DNA of 64,000 nt from Pseudomonas leptonychotis (GTDB taxonomy: Bacteria; Pseudomonadota; Gammaproteobacteria; Pseudomonadales; Pseudomonadaceae). Below, one piece after another: positions 8,647-17,317 of this stretch; within the stretch, counting starts at the first letter, position 1; the number at the start of each line of letters is the position of its first letter. Location: NCBI RefSeq assembly GCF_004920405.1, contig NZ_RFLV01000003.1, forward strand, positions 186,001 to 250,000, given 5' to 3'. The translations under genes were made by a program, and so were the position numbers. The notes under the pieces are model-generated. The model was not told the origin of the DNA. It made no database searches and worked only from the letters and a program-made list of their open reading frames with translations.

Positions 8647-9108
8647 TCACGCCTCCTCTACACGGCCAACACTGTGAATGGCCGTGCGAATACGGGTGTA
8701 GGTGGCGCAGCGGCAAAGATTGCCCGCCATGGCGGCATCAATCGCCTGATCATCGGGCTTCGGCTGGCTCTGCAGCAGCGCCGTGGCGGCCATGATCTGC
8801 CCTGATTGGCAGTAACCGCATTGCACCACCTCATGCGCCAGCCAGGCCTGCTGCACGGCTTGGCCCACGGCCGTCTCGCCGATGGCCTCAATGGTGGTGA
8901 TCGAGCGCCCCGCTACAGCGGAAATCGGCGTCACGCATGAACGGATCGGCTGGCCATCGAGGTGCACGGTGCACACGCCGCACTGGGCAATGCCACAGCC
9001 ATATTTGGTTCCGGTCAGGCCCAGCACATCGCGCAAGACCCATAGCAGAGGCATATCGGGGGCAACGTCAACCTGCTGCGACTGTCCGTTGATGATTAAC
9101 GTTTGCAT
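8647..9108 (-). CDS. 2Fe-2S subunit of the molybdenum hydroxylase (IorA-like)
   Basis: A 153-residue small subunit with two 2Fe-2S domains. The plant-type cluster is C38, C43, C46 and C58 ([10 protein letters not shown]); the second is C96-x2-C99 and C131-x-C133 ([15 protein letters not shown]). This is the standard IorA/CoxS arrangement carrying electrons from the Mo centre. It has no signal peptide, so it is probably exported as a hitchhiker with the Tat-bearing large subunit. The ATG at 9108 has AGAGGAA upstream; an earlier in-frame start adds 19 unconserved residues. It is the first gene of the six-gene operon running to moaA. Confidence 0.93.
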   Translation of the reverse strand: MQTLIINGQSQQVDVAPDMPLLWVLRDVLGLTGTKYGCGIAQCGVCTVHLDGQPIRSCVTPISAVAGRSITTIEAIGETAVGQAVQQAWLAHEVVQCGYCQSGQIMAATALLQSQPKPDDQAIDAAMAGNLCRCATYTRIRTAIHSVGRVEEA

Positions 9109-9207
9109 GTTATTTCCTCTGCCTAAAGTGTTAATGCCGACAACCTTGGTTATCGCTTTGATCATGTGGGTGCGCTACGTGACGCAGACTAAAACAGCTT
9201 CATGCCC

Positions 9208-9450
9208 TCACGAATTAATCCGCCTTAAACGGGCAACCAGCCACCCGGCCAGTGGGAAGGAGATAAGCTGGGTGACAGGCACCAATACCAGCACTTCCAC
9301 CAATACCATTAGCGGAAAACTCAGATCACGGGTCAGCGGGGCCAACACACTCAGCACCAATAAGAGCGTAGGGTATAACCCCAGACAGCCCACCACGACA
9401 CGCCAGAACATGGCGTTTATTTGATGCGAGCGCTTGCTGGGTGTATGCAT
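9208..9450 (-). CDS. DUF2798-type small membrane protein
   Basis: An 80-residue protein with two predicted membrane helices (about residues 14-35 and 44-66) and a basic C-terminus. The pattern (NAMFWRVVVG... TQLISFPLAGWLVARL) recalls DUF2798 inner-membrane proteins of unknown function. The ATG at 9450 has AGAGA 5 bases upstream; an alternative ATG at 9468 would add six residues. It lies about 100 bases upstream of the hydroxylase operon on the same strand, but a functional link is not evident. Confidence 0.7.
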   Translation of the reverse strand: MHTPSKRSHQINAMFWRVVVGCLGLYPTLLLVLSVLAPLTRDLSFPLMVLVEVLVLVPVTQLISFPLAGWLVARLRRINS

Positions 9451-9500
9451 AAAAATCTCTGCAGGCATTGCCTGTAACTTAGCGGCCTGGATTTTTTAAA

Positions 9501-9537
9501 TAAGAAAACCCTGCCAGCAAGGAGCTTGAGCTGGCAG
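9501..9537 (-). terminator. Intrinsic terminator after the MDR oxidoreductase
   Basis: Read on the minus strand, an 8-bp stem CTGCCAGC/GCTGGCAG (9530-9537 with 9511-9518) is followed by GGGTTTTCTTATT. It lies 34 bases past the stop of the oxidoreductase gene. Confidence 0.75.
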
Positions 9538-9570
9538 AGCACGAACCATGGTCACTCCAACGCCAGACAA

Positions 9571-10605
9571 TCAGTCGTGACCGACGCGAACCACCAACTT
9601 GCCAAAATTACGGCCCTCGAGAAGCCCGATAAAGGCCATAGGCGCCTCTTCCAAGCCGTTCACTAATTCCTCGCGATACTTGATCTGACCCTGTGCAAAC
9701 CAGCTCGACATCTCGTTAAAGAATTCGTCGTAGCGGTGCGCGTAATCATCAAAAATAATAAAACCCTGCACATGAATGCGCTTACGCAGAATGGCGCCCA
9801 TCAAAGACGGCAAGCGATCTGGCCCGCTGGGTAAGGCGGTGTCGTTGTAGTGCGCGACGATGCCGCAGACAGGCACTCGGGCCTTGGTATTGAGCAGCGG
9901 CAGCACCGCCTCGAAGACCTTGCCACCGACATTCTCGAAGTAGACATCGATACCCGCCGGGCAGGCCTTGGCCAGTTGCTCGGCGAAGTCCGGCGCACGG
10001 TGATCGAGGCAGGCATCAAAGCCCAGCACCTCGACGGCATACCGGCACTTTTCCGCGCCGCCGGCGACGCCGACCACATGGCAGCCCTTGATTTTGCCAA
10101 TCTGCCCGACAGTCGCGCCGACTGGCCCGGTAGCAGCCGCCACCACCAGTGTTTCGCCCGCCTGCGGCCGGCCAATATCGAGCAAGCCCATATACGCGGT
10201 GAAGCCCGGCATACCAAAGATGCCCAAGGCATAAGAGGGTTGTGCCGGCGACTCGCCCAGCGCGGTCAGGTCACTGCCATCGGACAACGTGTAGTCCTGC
10301 CAGCCAGCAAAGGACAGCACCCAGTCACCGACCTTGTAGACCGGGTTTTTCGAAGCCTCCACACGGCATACAGTGCCACCCACCATCACCCCGCCGACTT
10401 CCACCGGCGGCGCATAGGACGGTGCATCACTCATGCGGCCGCGCATGTAAGGGTCGAGCGACAGGTAGACGGTACGCAGCAGCACCTGCCCTTCTGCAGG
10501 CTCAGGAATAGGGCTTTGCTCAATGCGGAAATTCGCCTCGACAGGCGCACCGTGCGGGCGCGAGGCCAGAACAACGCGTCGATTGATTTGCTTTGACTGG
10601 GGCAT
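9571..10605 (-). CDS. Zinc-independent MDR NADP-dependent oxidoreductase (CurA/leukotriene B4 dehydrogenase-like)
   Basis: A 344-residue medium-chain reductase of the prostaglandin reductase/CurA type, which reduces alpha,beta-unsaturated ketones and aldehydes with NADPH. The nucleotide motif is AATGPVGATVGQIGKIKG near residues 155-170, and zinc ligands are absent, as normal for this branch. The C-terminus has the usual RKRIHVQGFIIFDDY block. The ATG at 10605 has AGGAG 9 bases upstream; an overlapping TTG two codons earlier is rejected. An operator copy lies about 50 bases upstream of the start, matching those at the adjacent TetR and GST genes, so repression by that TetR is likely. Confidence 0.9.
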   Translation of the reverse strand: MPQSKQINRRVVLASRPHGAPVEANFRIEQSPIPEPAEGQVLLRTVYLSLDPYMRGRMSDAPSYAPPVEVGGVMVGGTVCRVEASKNPVYKVGDWVLSFAGWQDYTLSDGSDLTALGESPAQPSYALGIFGMPGFTAYMGLLDIGRPQAGETLVVAAATGPVGATVGQIGKIKGCHVVGVAGGAEKCRYAVEVLGFDACLDHRAPDFAEQLAKACPAGIDVYFENVGGKVFEAVLPLLNTKARVPVCGIVAHYNDTALPSGPDRLPSLMGAILRKRIHVQGFIIFDDYAHRYDEFFNEMSSWFAQGQIKYREELVNGLEEAPMAFIGLLEGRNFGKLVVRVGHD

Positions 10606-10655
10606 GTGCAAACTCCTGGCTGATGTTGAAGAAATGGTTGTCTCGGAGCAGATAA

Positions 10656-10674
10656 ATTAGACCAGTCGGCTATT
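10656..10674. promoter_or_regulatory. TetR-type operator copy 1, upstream of the MDR oxidoreductase
   Basis: ATTAGACCAGTCGGCTATT, an imperfect palindrome sharing TTAGACCAGTCG with copy 2 and TAGACCAGT with all copies. It lies 51 bases before the oxidoreductase start. Confidence 0.7.
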
Positions 10675-10681
10675 AAGCCGA

Positions 10682-10707
10682 TAAAAAAAGCCCACCTACT
10701 GGTGGGC
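10682..10707 (-). terminator. Intrinsic terminator after the TetR gene
   Basis: On the minus strand the stem CCCACC-AGTA-GGTGGG (10691-10706) is followed by CTTTTTTTAT. It begins 11 bases beyond the TetR stop codon. Confidence 0.88.
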
Positions 10708-10717
10708 AGTCTCGCCA

Positions 10718-11311
10718 TTAGGTGTTGTCAGAGGCCAACATGGTCTGGGTCGTGTCCATGGCGTTTTCCAGCGACCGACTATTACGGTGCAGCTTGCTCA
10801 GCAGGCTGGCGCCGAGCCACAGCTGATAAAGGGCCGTCGCCGTGCGGTAAGCATCGCCTGGCGGCAGGGAACCGTCTTGCTGGCCCTGCTCAATACACTC
10901 AGAAATCCGCGCAATGATTTGATCTGCGCCATCGCGCAGCGTCAGGCGCATGGACTCAGAAAGATCGGCCACCTCAGCGCTCAGCTTCACCACCAGGCAC
11001 TTCTGCTCATCGCAGGGCTCGCAGTAGCTGTCCAGCCACTTCTGCCAATAGTCCATCAGTCGTTCGCGGGCCGTGTTGCCCGTGACGGCGAAGCGTTCGT
11101 CCATGTTCGCCAGATAAGTGCGAAAGTAATCCTCGAGCAAGGACTGGCCGTACTGCTCTTTGGATTTGAAGTAATGGTAGAACGAGCCTTTCGGCACGCT
11201 GGCGGCCTGCAAAATCTCGTTAAGGCCCACACCTGTGAAGCCCTTCACCACCATCATGCGGTGGCCGGTGTCGAGTAAATGCTGGCGCGTGTCATCGTAG
11301 TTTTGCTTCAT
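10718..11311 (-). CDS. TetR/AcrR family repressor (AcuR/NemR-like)
   Basis: A 197-residue TetR-family regulator. The N-terminal helix-turn-helix is seen in TGVGLNEILQAASVPKGSFYHYFKSKEQYG (about residues 25-54, shown in part), and the C-terminal ligand domain contains CEPCDEQKCLVVKLSAEV, with three cysteines that could sense electrophiles. Identical operator palindromes lie before this gene, the downstream MDR reductase and the divergent GST gene, so autoregulation and control of both detoxification genes are inferred. The ATG at 11311 has only a weak ribosome site; the operator sits 20-38 bases upstream of it. Confidence 0.9.
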   Translation of the reverse strand: MKQNYDDTRQHLLDTGHRMMVVKGFTGVGLNEILQAASVPKGSFYHYFKSKEQYGQSLLEDYFRTYLANMDERFAVTGNTARERLMDYWQKWLDSYCEPCDEQKCLVVKLSAEVADLSESMRLTLRDGADQIIARISECIEQGQQDGSLPPGDAYRTATALYQLWLGASLLSKLHRNSRSLENAMDTTQTMLASDNT

Positions 11312-11330
11312 CGGGGCAGGTTACCAATAA

Positions 11331-11349
11331 ATTAGACCAGTCGTCTACT
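11331..11349. promoter_or_regulatory. TetR-type operator copy 2, upstream of the TetR gene
   Basis: ATTAGACCAGTCGTCTACT, with perfect inner arms TAGAC/GTCTA around a 5-base centre. It is in the promoter position of the TetR gene and about 127 bases from copy 3. Confidence 0.78.
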
Positions 11350-11475
11350 GTGAATATCAACGCTCTACTATATCAACACTCCCCCTCGGCCACCCAGGCC
11401 AAACCGCAATGCAACCCGCCGACTGCAGAGGCTACTCCGCAAAAAAGCGCTACGCTTCGAGCACACCCTTTCAAT

Positions 11476-11494
11476 AGTAGACCAGTTGACTACT
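11476..11494. promoter_or_regulatory. TetR-type operator copy 3, upstream of the GST gene
   Basis: AGTAGACCAGTTGACTACT, with perfect outer arms AGTAG/CTACT. It lies about 90 bases before the GST start. Confidence 0.75.
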
Positions 11495-11583
11495 GAGCGC
11501 GTAGCATCCGTCCAGAACACGCCAATTACCAATCACACATCAGCGCGCCATATGCACGATGCGCCCCAAACGGAGCCACACCG

Positions 11584-12204
11584 ATGATCAAACTTCACCA
11601 CCTTAATGCTTCACGCTCAATTCGCATCCTCTGGTTACTCGAGGAAATCGGTGAGCCCTATGAGCTCATCAAGTACACGCGCGATGCAAAAACCCACTTG
11701 GCCCCCGCTTCACTAAAGGCCATCCATCCGCTCGGCAAATCGCCGGTGATTGAACTAGACGGGCAGGTTATTGCCGAGTCTGGCGCGATGGTGGAAGTAC
11801 TGATTAAGCGCCTGGCGCCTCACTTGGCACCTGCTGAAGGTTCAGCTGCATACATTGATTACCTGACGTGGATTCACTTTGCAGAAAGCTCCGCCATGCT
11901 GCCTTTTCTACTGAAAATATTTAATCAGTATGAAACCCAGTCAGGCACCGACCTGAAGTTTCTAAACAGCTACGCGGAGACTGAATTCAACAAGGTGTTT
12001 GCCCATATCAACAACCACCTTGAAGGTCGGAACTTCCTGCTAGCAGAGCGCCTGACCGGTGCGGACTTTATGCTGGGCTTCGTCGTGCAGGGGGCACTGA
12101 ATAACCTAAAAGGCGCTCAGGCCTTCCCGCACATCGAACGCTATATCCGTAACCTGGAAAGCATCAGCAGCTACCAGCGCGCCCTGGCAAAAGAGCAAAA
12201 CTGA
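11584..12204 (+). CDS. Glutathione S-transferase family protein
   Basis: A 206-residue soluble GST. The N-terminal thioredoxin fold (residues 1-80) has the catalytic-loop segment NASRSIRILWLLEE, the cis-Pro LGKSPVIEL and the glutathione gamma-Glu contact ESGAM. The C-terminal half is alpha-helical with the RLTGADFMLGF N-cap motif. It conjugates glutathione to electrophiles in the cytosol. It is divergent from the TetR gene and carries the shared operator upstream, so induction by the same electrophiles is inferred. CGGAG precedes the ATG. Confidence 0.92.
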   Translation: MIKLHHLNASRSIRILWLLEEIGEPYELIKYTRDAKTHLAPASLKAIHPLGKSPVIELDGQVIAESGAMVEVLIKRLAPHLAPAEGSAAYIDYLTWIHFAESSAMLPFLLKIFNQYETQSGTDLKFLNSYAETEFNKVFAHINNHLEGRNFLLAERLTGADFMLGFVVQGALNNLKGAQAFPHIERYIRNLESISSYQRALAKEQN

Positions 12205-12270
12205 AGCGCCCCCAAGTAAGGACGACCTCGGCCGGCGCTGGCGTTAGGCGTCCACTTCTGCGCTTTAGTA

Positions 12271-12295
12271 CCTGAGCCGAGCGCCTAGGCTCAGG
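12271..12295. terminator. Hairpin between convergent GST and selU genes
   Basis: An 8-bp perfect stem CCTGAGCC/GGCTCAGG with a 9-base loop, in the gap between two convergent genes. No uridine tract follows on either strand, so termination is only likely. Confidence 0.45.
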
Positions 12296-12305
12296 CCTCC
12301 CCGGC

Positions 12306-13403
12306 TTAGGCCTTTGCCTGACGCGCCTTCAGGTAGGCGATGACCGCAGCCTGGTCGCCGGCGAACTCAATACGCGCGGCCTTGCTATCGCGCTGATAGG
12401 CGTACATCGGGTCGTAATACTCGCACAGCAGCCCGGCGATCCAGTCGCGGTGCAGCTCAACCGCGCCACTGCGCTGTTCGTTCAGCGCCACTTGCATGAT
12501 GGCCAGCAAGCGCTGGTAGCGTTCACCGCCCAGGCGCTTCTGGATATTGCTCAGACTTTGCAGCAGACGTTCGGCGTAGAGCCGAAAGCCCTCTTCCTCA
12601 CCGTGCAAGGCAGTAAATTCGGCGCACAGGTTGACCACGTAATCGCGCAGGATGCGCTCGACGCGGTCCTCAAGGGCATCTTCCAGCCACACCAACGGGT
12701 ACTGCTGCATGCCTTGGTAAAGCGCCAGCGGCACGGTGCAGCTGCCGACCATGCGCCCCTCGTCCTCTAGAACAAATTGCTCGGTGCCACGGGCGCGTTG
12801 CTTAAGCAGGTCGATGGCCAGGCGGTTTTCGAAGTCGATCTGCATCGGCTGGCCCGTGGCGCGTTTGCCGAAGCTGGAGCCACGGTGATTGGCGTGACCT
12901 TCTAAATCCAAGCTGTTATCCAGTTGCACAAGCACGTCGGTTTTGCCGGTGCCGGTAAGGCCGCCAAGAATGACGAAGTCGCACTCGGTAATCGCTTGCT
13001 GAGTGGTTTCCAACAAAAAGGTGCGCATCGCTTTGTAGCCGCCGATTACCCGCGGGTAATCGATACCAGCCTCCGCCAGCCACTGTTGCGTAATTTGCGA
13101 ACGCAAGCCGCCACGAAAACAGTACAGGTAGCCTTCTGGATTGGCCTTGGCGAACGCTGCCCAAGCCGCGACCCGTTCGGCCTTAACCTGACCGCTGACC
13201 AGTTGGTGGCCGAGATCGATGGCGGCATCCTGGCCGTGTTGCTTGTAACAGGTACCGACCCGCTGGCGTTCGTTGTCATCCATCAGCGGCAGGTTGAGCA
13301 CACCAGGAAAGGCACCTTTGCTGAATTCCACCGGGGCGCGGGCGTCCATCATCGGTACATCGTTAAGGAAGATTTCGCGGTAGTTGCTGCTGTTTTCGCG
13401 CAT
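12306..13403 (-). CDS. selU: tRNA 2-selenouridine synthase SelU/MnmH
   Basis: A 365-residue enzyme replacing sulfur by selenium at 2-thiouridine in the wobble position of Lys, Glu and Gln tRNAs, through a geranylated intermediate. The N-terminal rhodanese domain carries the catalytic Cys at C95 ([13 protein letters not shown]); the C-terminal P-loop domain has GLTGTGKT at 148-155. Selenophosphate, its donor, is made by SelD, encoded immediately upstream; the selD stop and selU start share one base (TGATG), so the two are translationally coupled. Confidence 0.95.
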   Translation of the reverse strand: MRENSSNYREIFLNDVPMMDARAPVEFSKGAFPGVLNLPLMDDNERQRVGTCYKQHGQDAAIDLGHQLVSGQVKAERVAAWAAFAKANPEGYLYCFRGGLRSQITQQWLAEAGIDYPRVIGGYKAMRTFLLETTQQAITECDFVILGGLTGTGKTDVLVQLDNSLDLEGHANHRGSSFGKRATGQPMQIDFENRLAIDLLKQRARGTEQFVLEDEGRMVGSCTVPLALYQGMQQYPLVWLEDALEDRVERILRDYVVNLCAEFTALHGEEEGFRLYAERLLQSLSNIQKRLGGERYQRLLAIMQVALNEQRSGAVELHRDWIAGLLCEYYDPMYAYQRDSKAARIEFAGDQAAVIAYLKARQAKA

Positions 13404-14437
13404 CAGAGCACCTCTACCGCGTATGCCTGTCGCTCCACCAGACGGCCGATGGGCGCCAGGTTCAGGCCCAGCTCAGCCGCTACGGCGAGGAACTCCGCTT
13501 CACCTTCAGGCGTCACCGCGATCAGCAGACCGCCGCTGGTTTGCGGGTCGCACAGCAGATCGCGTTGCGCCTCGGTAATCGGCGCGATCTTCTCGCCATA
13601 ACTGTCGTAATTACGCAGGGTGCCGCCCGGCACGCAGCCTTCGGCCAGGTAATAGTCGACCCCCGGCAGGCGCGGTACGGCAGCGTAGTCGAGTTGCGCG
13701 GTGAGGTTTGAGCCGTCAGCCATCTCCACCAGGTGGCCGAGCAGGCCAAAGCCGGTCACGTCGGTCATCGCCGTGACCCCGGCCAATTTGCCGAAGCGCG
13801 AACCGGGTTTGTTCAGGGTGCACATCCAGTCGCGCGCCAGGCCGACGTCTTCGGTACGCAATTTGGACTTTTTCTCGGCAGTGGTGAGGATGCCGATGCC
13901 CAGCGGTTTGGAGAGGTACAGCTGACAGCCGAGCGTGGCCGTGTCATTGCGCTTCATGTGGCGCTTGTTCACCACACCCGTCACGGCCAGGCCAAAAATT
14001 GGCTCTGGGGCGTCGATGGAGTGACCGCCTGCCAGCGGAATGCCGGCTTCATCACAGATTGCGCGGCCGCCGCGAATCACTTCGCGAGCGACTTCCGGCG
14101 GCAACAGATTGACCGGCCAGCCGAGGATGGCGATGGCCATCAGCGGGTCGCCGCCCATAGCGTAGATGTCGCTGATGGCATTGGTGGCGGCAATGCGGCC
14201 GAAGTCATAGGGATCATCGACAATCGGCATAAAGAAGTCCGTGGTCGAAACCACCCCACGCTCATCATCGAGGGCATACACCGCCGCATCGTCACGTGAG
14301 GCATTGCCCACCCACAGCTTAGGGTCGAGGTTCTGTGCGCCGCTACCGGCAAGAATCACATCCAGCACCTTGGGGGAAATCTTGCAGCCACAACCAGCGC
14401 CATGGCTGTACTGGGTCAGGCGAATCGGCTCGCTCAT
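13403..14437 (-). CDS. selD: Selenide, water dikinase SelD
   Basis: Makes selenophosphate from selenide and ATP. It has 344 residues, full length. The glycine-rich N-terminal loop [11 protein letters not shown] holds the catalytic pair C16 and K19; C16 is a normal TGC Cys codon, not selenocysteine. The PurM-like fold is supported by [20 protein letters not shown] and [10 protein letters not shown]. It forms a two-gene operon with selU and is divergent from an ABC transporter that may import selenate or a related oxyanion, so the region looks like a selenium unit. Confidence 0.96.
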   Translation of the reverse strand: MSEPIRLTQYSHGAGCGCKISPKVLDVILAGSGAQNLDPKLWVGNASRDDAAVYALDDERGVVSTTDFFMPIVDDPYDFGRIAATNAISDIYAMGGDPLMAIAILGWPVNLLPPEVAREVIRGGRAICDEAGIPLAGGHSIDAPEPIFGLAVTGVVNKRHMKRNDTATLGCQLYLSKPLGIGILTTAEKKSKLRTEDVGLARDWMCTLNKPGSRFGKLAGVTAMTDVTGFGLLGHLVEMADGSNLTAQLDYAAVPRLPGVDYYLAEGCVPGGTLRNYDSYGEKIAPITEAQRDLLCDPQTSGGLLIAVTPEGEAEFLAVAAELGLNLAPIGRLVERQAYAVEVL

Positions 14438-14850
14438 CGGTCAGGCTCTCGGCAAATCAAAAAACAGGCGCGGATTCTAGCAGGCGAATGAAAAACGTAG
14501 GCGAGGCAGGCAAGACAAGGCAAAAACGGCCGAGGCGCGGACGACTGCATGGATCCAGGAGGTAGAACGAAGCAGGATGCCAGAGTCGAGTTTACGAGCT
14601 GTAAATGAGCAGTACTCGGTCCACTCGCCCTTCGGGTCGCGCTGAAGCGCGTTAGCCGCAAGCGGCTTGCCGAGGCCGTTTTTAACGCAGGATTGCCAAC
14701 GCAGGTAGTTTTCAACGATCTGCGAGCAAAGCTGGCCTTTGCTGCAGTGCCCCATATAATCGCGCCACGTCTATTACCCTGACTACGCGCAGTGCGCATG
14801 TTGCGACCTGCCTCTTCGAACCTTTTCCGCTATTGAACCGGAGAATCTTC
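14438..14850. other. Divergent intergenic region with a dispersed repeat copy
   Basis: 413 bases with no supported gene. Bases 14541-14600 are a diverged copy of a dispersed repeat also seen near 40951, 50937 and 53490 (core GAGGTAGAACGAAGCAGGATG). Promoters for selD and the ABC operon should lie here, but I could not place them with confidence. Confidence 0.6.
14541..14600 (+). repeat. Dispersed repeat, diverged copy
   Basis: It shares ACTGCATGGAT and AGCAGGATGCCAGAG with the copies at 40951 and 50937 but lacks the REP palindrome at its end. Confidence 0.7.
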
Positions 14851-15702
14851 ATGCTCAAACGTACCTTGGCGCTCGCCGCTGGCGTTGCCCTGTCCTTGTC
14901 CGCCACCTTGTCCCACGCCGCTGATGTGCTGAAAGTCAGCGCCATCCCCGACGAAGCCCCCACCGAACTGCTGCGTAAATTCAAGCCGCTGGGTGCCTAC
15001 CTGGAACAGCAACTGGGCATGAAGGTCGAGTTCGTCCCAGTCGCCGATTATCCAGCCGTAGTAGAAGCGCTAGCCACCGACCGCCTCGACTTGGCCTGGC
15101 TCGGCGGTTTCACCTTCGTTCAAGTGCGCCTGAAGACGGGTAATGCCATCCCATTGGTGCAGCGCGAGCAAGATGCGCAGTTCACCAGCAAATTCATCAC
15201 GGCCAACCCTGACGTGAAATCCCTGGCCGACCTCAAGGGCAAGACCTTCGCCTTCGGCTCGGTGTCGTCCACCTCCGGCAGCCTGATGCCGCGCTTCTTC
15301 ATGACCCAGGACGGGATCAAGCCGGAAGACTATTTCAGCCGCATCGGCTACTCCGGTGCGCACGACGCCACTGCCGCCTGGGTCCAGGCTGGCAAGGTTG
15401 ACGCTGGCGTACTCAACGCCAGTGTGTGGGACAAACTGGTCGCCGCTGGCAAGATCGACACCAACAAGGTCAACGTCTTCGCCACCACCCCGCCCTACTT
15501 CGATTACAACTGGACCGTGCGTGGCACCCTTGATCCCGTGCTGGCAGAGAAAATCAAGAAGGCCTTCCTCGCCCTCGACCCGGCAAACCCTGAGCACAAG
15601 GCAATCCTCGACCTGCAGGCCGCCAGCCGCTTTATCGAAACCAAGCCTGAGAACTACCAAGGTATCGAGGACGCTGCCCGCGCTGCCGATCTGCTGAAAT
15701 GA
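14851..15702 (+). CDS. Periplasmic substrate-binding protein of a selenate/phosphonate-type ABC transporter
   Basis: A 283-residue PhnD-like binding protein with a cleaved Sec signal (about residues 1-23, ending ATLSHA). Body motifs fit the PhnD family: [31 protein letters not shown], and [15 protein letters not shown] (an oxyanion-binding loop). Annotators call the close Pseudomonas relatives next to selD a putative selenate ABC transporter; phosphonate, phosphite or sulfonate remain possible. The ATG at 14851 has GGAGAA 6 bases upstream. The gene overlaps the ATPase gene by four bases (ATGA), first of a four-gene operon. Confidence 0.88.
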   Translation: MLKRTLALAAGVALSLSATLSHAADVLKVSAIPDEAPTELLRKFKPLGAYLEQQLGMKVEFVPVADYPAVVEALATDRLDLAWLGGFTFVQVRLKTGNAIPLVQREQDAQFTSKFITANPDVKSLADLKGKTFAFGSVSSTSGSLMPRFFMTQDGIKPEDYFSRIGYSGAHDATAAWVQAGKVDAGVLNASVWDKLVAAGKIDTNKVNVFATTPPYFDYNWTVRGTLDPVLAEKIKKAFLALDPANPEHKAILDLQAASRFIETKPENYQGIEDAARAADLLK

Positions 15703-16496
15703 GCCTGCGCCTGCACCAGGCGACTCTGCAGCACGGTAACGGCGTGCACGCCCTGCGCGGCGTAAGCCTGACAATCAGCGCCGGTGAGCGGGTCGCGATC
15801 ATCGGCCCGTCTGGGGCCGGTAAGTCGAGCCTGCTCAATCTGCTCGCCACGGCTCTGCAACCGAGCAGTGGCGAGTTACAGGTGTTCAACGAACAGCCCT
15901 GGCAACTCTCGGCGCGCCAACGTCAGCGCCTGCGCGCGCGTATCGGCCTGGTGCATCAGGCGCCGCCGCTACCAGCACGGCAACGGGTGATCACCGCTGT
16001 GCTGGCCGGCAAACTCGGCCAGTGGCACTTGGTCAAAAGCCTGCTCAACCTGCTGCACCCACTGGACATCCCTGGCGCACGCCGCGAGCTGGCCAAGCTG
16101 GACCTGGCTGACAAGCTGTTCGCCCAGTGCCAACAACTCTCAGGTGGTCAGTTGCAGCGCGTTGGCATCGCCCGCGTGCTGTACCAAGCGCCTGAGCTGC
16201 TACTGGCCGATGAGCCCGTATCGGCCATGGACCCAGTGCTGGCTGAACACACCCTGAGCGTGCTCTGTCAGCATGCCGAAGCCGGCGGCGTAACCCTGGT
16301 TGCCAGCCTGCATGCAGTGGAGCTGGCCCTGGCGCACTTCCCACGGATTATCGGCCTGCGCGATGGGCAGATTCTCTTTGACCGCCCGGCGGCTGAGGTT
16401 GACCACACGCAGCTTGATGCGCTCTACGCCAACGAGAAATTGCTCTCACCAACCGTACCCGCCGTCAGCCTGAGCCTGCAGATCCCGCGATGCTAA
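15699..16496 (+). CDS. ABC transporter ATP-binding protein (PhnC-like)
   Basis: A 265-residue cytosolic ATPase. Walker A is GPSGAGKS at 36-43, the signature is [15 protein letters not shown], and Walker B is [13 protein letters not shown]. It overlaps the binding-protein gene by four bases and the first permease gene by seven, so the operon is tightly coupled. Its substrate follows the partner proteins: a tetrahedral oxyanion such as selenate or a phosphonate. Confidence 0.92.
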   Translation: MSLRLHQATLQHGNGVHALRGVSLTISAGERVAIIGPSGAGKSSLLNLLATALQPSSGELQVFNEQPWQLSARQRQRLRARIGLVHQAPPLPARQRVITAVLAGKLGQWHLVKSLLNLLHPLDIPGARRELAKLDLADKLFAQCQQLSGGQLQRVGIARVLYQAPELLLADEPVSAMDPVLAEHTLSVLCQHAEAGGVTLVASLHAVELALAHFPRIIGLRDGQILFDRPAAEVDHTQLDALYANEKLLSPTVPAVSLSLQIPRC

Positions 16497-17317
16497 ACCG
16501 CGCCAACCGCGACCCGGCCGCCCTGCCTCGGCTGTTATTGACGCTACTGGCGCTGGCTCTGCTGTGGCCGGGTATCCAGCTCAGCGAGCTGGACCTCGGC
16601 GTGCTGCTGCAAACTGACAGCCAGAGCGAGATGGGCCGCTTTGTAGCGGCGTTTTGGCCGCCAGCGCACAGCGATGAATTCCTCGAACTGTTGCTGCACG
16701 CCACCCTGCAGACCCTGGCCATCGCCACTGCGGGTATGGCCCTAGCCCTGCTGCTGGCAATTCCGGCCAGCCTGCTGGCCAGCCGCGCGCTGTCGCTGTC
16801 CGCCGCCTCCCGCAGTGGGCGGCCCAAGCCGCTGGCGCAGTTGCTGCGCTGGCCGGTGCGCGGCCTGCTGATCTTCCTGCGCAGCGTGCCGGAGATCGTC
16901 TGGGCCTTATTGTTCGTACGCGCCGTCGGCCTCGGCCCCACTGCCGGGGTATTGGCCATCGCCATCACCTACAGCGGCATGCTCGGCAAGGTTTATGCGG
17001 AGATTTACGAGTCAGTTGACCAGCGCCCCATGCACGCTCTGCTTCAGGCCGGCAGTGGCCGGCTGGCAGCGTTTACCTACGGCATTCTGCCCAATGCGGC
17101 GGCGGAGCTGACCTCCTACACCGTGTACCGCTGGGAGTGCGCAATCCGCGCCTCAGTGGTGATGGGCTTCGTCGGCGCCGGTGGCCTCGGCCAGCAGATT
17201 GACCTGTCACTGCGCATGTTTGCTGGCGGCGAAGTGGCCAGCATGTTGCTGACCTTTGTGCTGCTGGTATTGCTGGCCGACCAGCTCAGCCGCTTGCTGC
17301 GGGGGCGGCTGCTATGA
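16490..17317 (+). CDS. ABC transporter permease 1 (PhnE-like)
   Basis: A 275-residue inner-membrane permease with about six hydrophobic segments. The cytoplasmic coupling (EAA-like) loop reads [20 protein letters not shown], followed by the PhnE-type [15 protein letters not shown]. It overlaps both neighbours, pairing with permease 2 as a heterodimer. Confidence 0.9.
   Translation: MLNRANRDPAALPRLLLTLLALALLWPGIQLSELDLGVLLQTDSQSEMGRFVAAFWPPAHSDEFLELLLHATLQTLAIATAGMALALLLAIPASLLASRALSLSAASRSGRPKPLAQLLRWPVRGLLIFLRSVPEIVWALLFVRAVGLGPTAGVLAIAITYSGMLGKVYAEIYESVDQRPMHALLQAGSGRLAAFTYGILPNAAAELTSYTVYRWECAIRASVVMGFVGAGGLGQQIDLSLRMFAGGEVASMLLTFVLLVLLADQLSRLLRGRLL

Noticed and set aside
13403..14437. 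Selenocysteine in SelD
   Set aside because: The catalytic residue is encoded by a normal Cys codon and no in-frame TGA or SECIS-like hairpin is seen.
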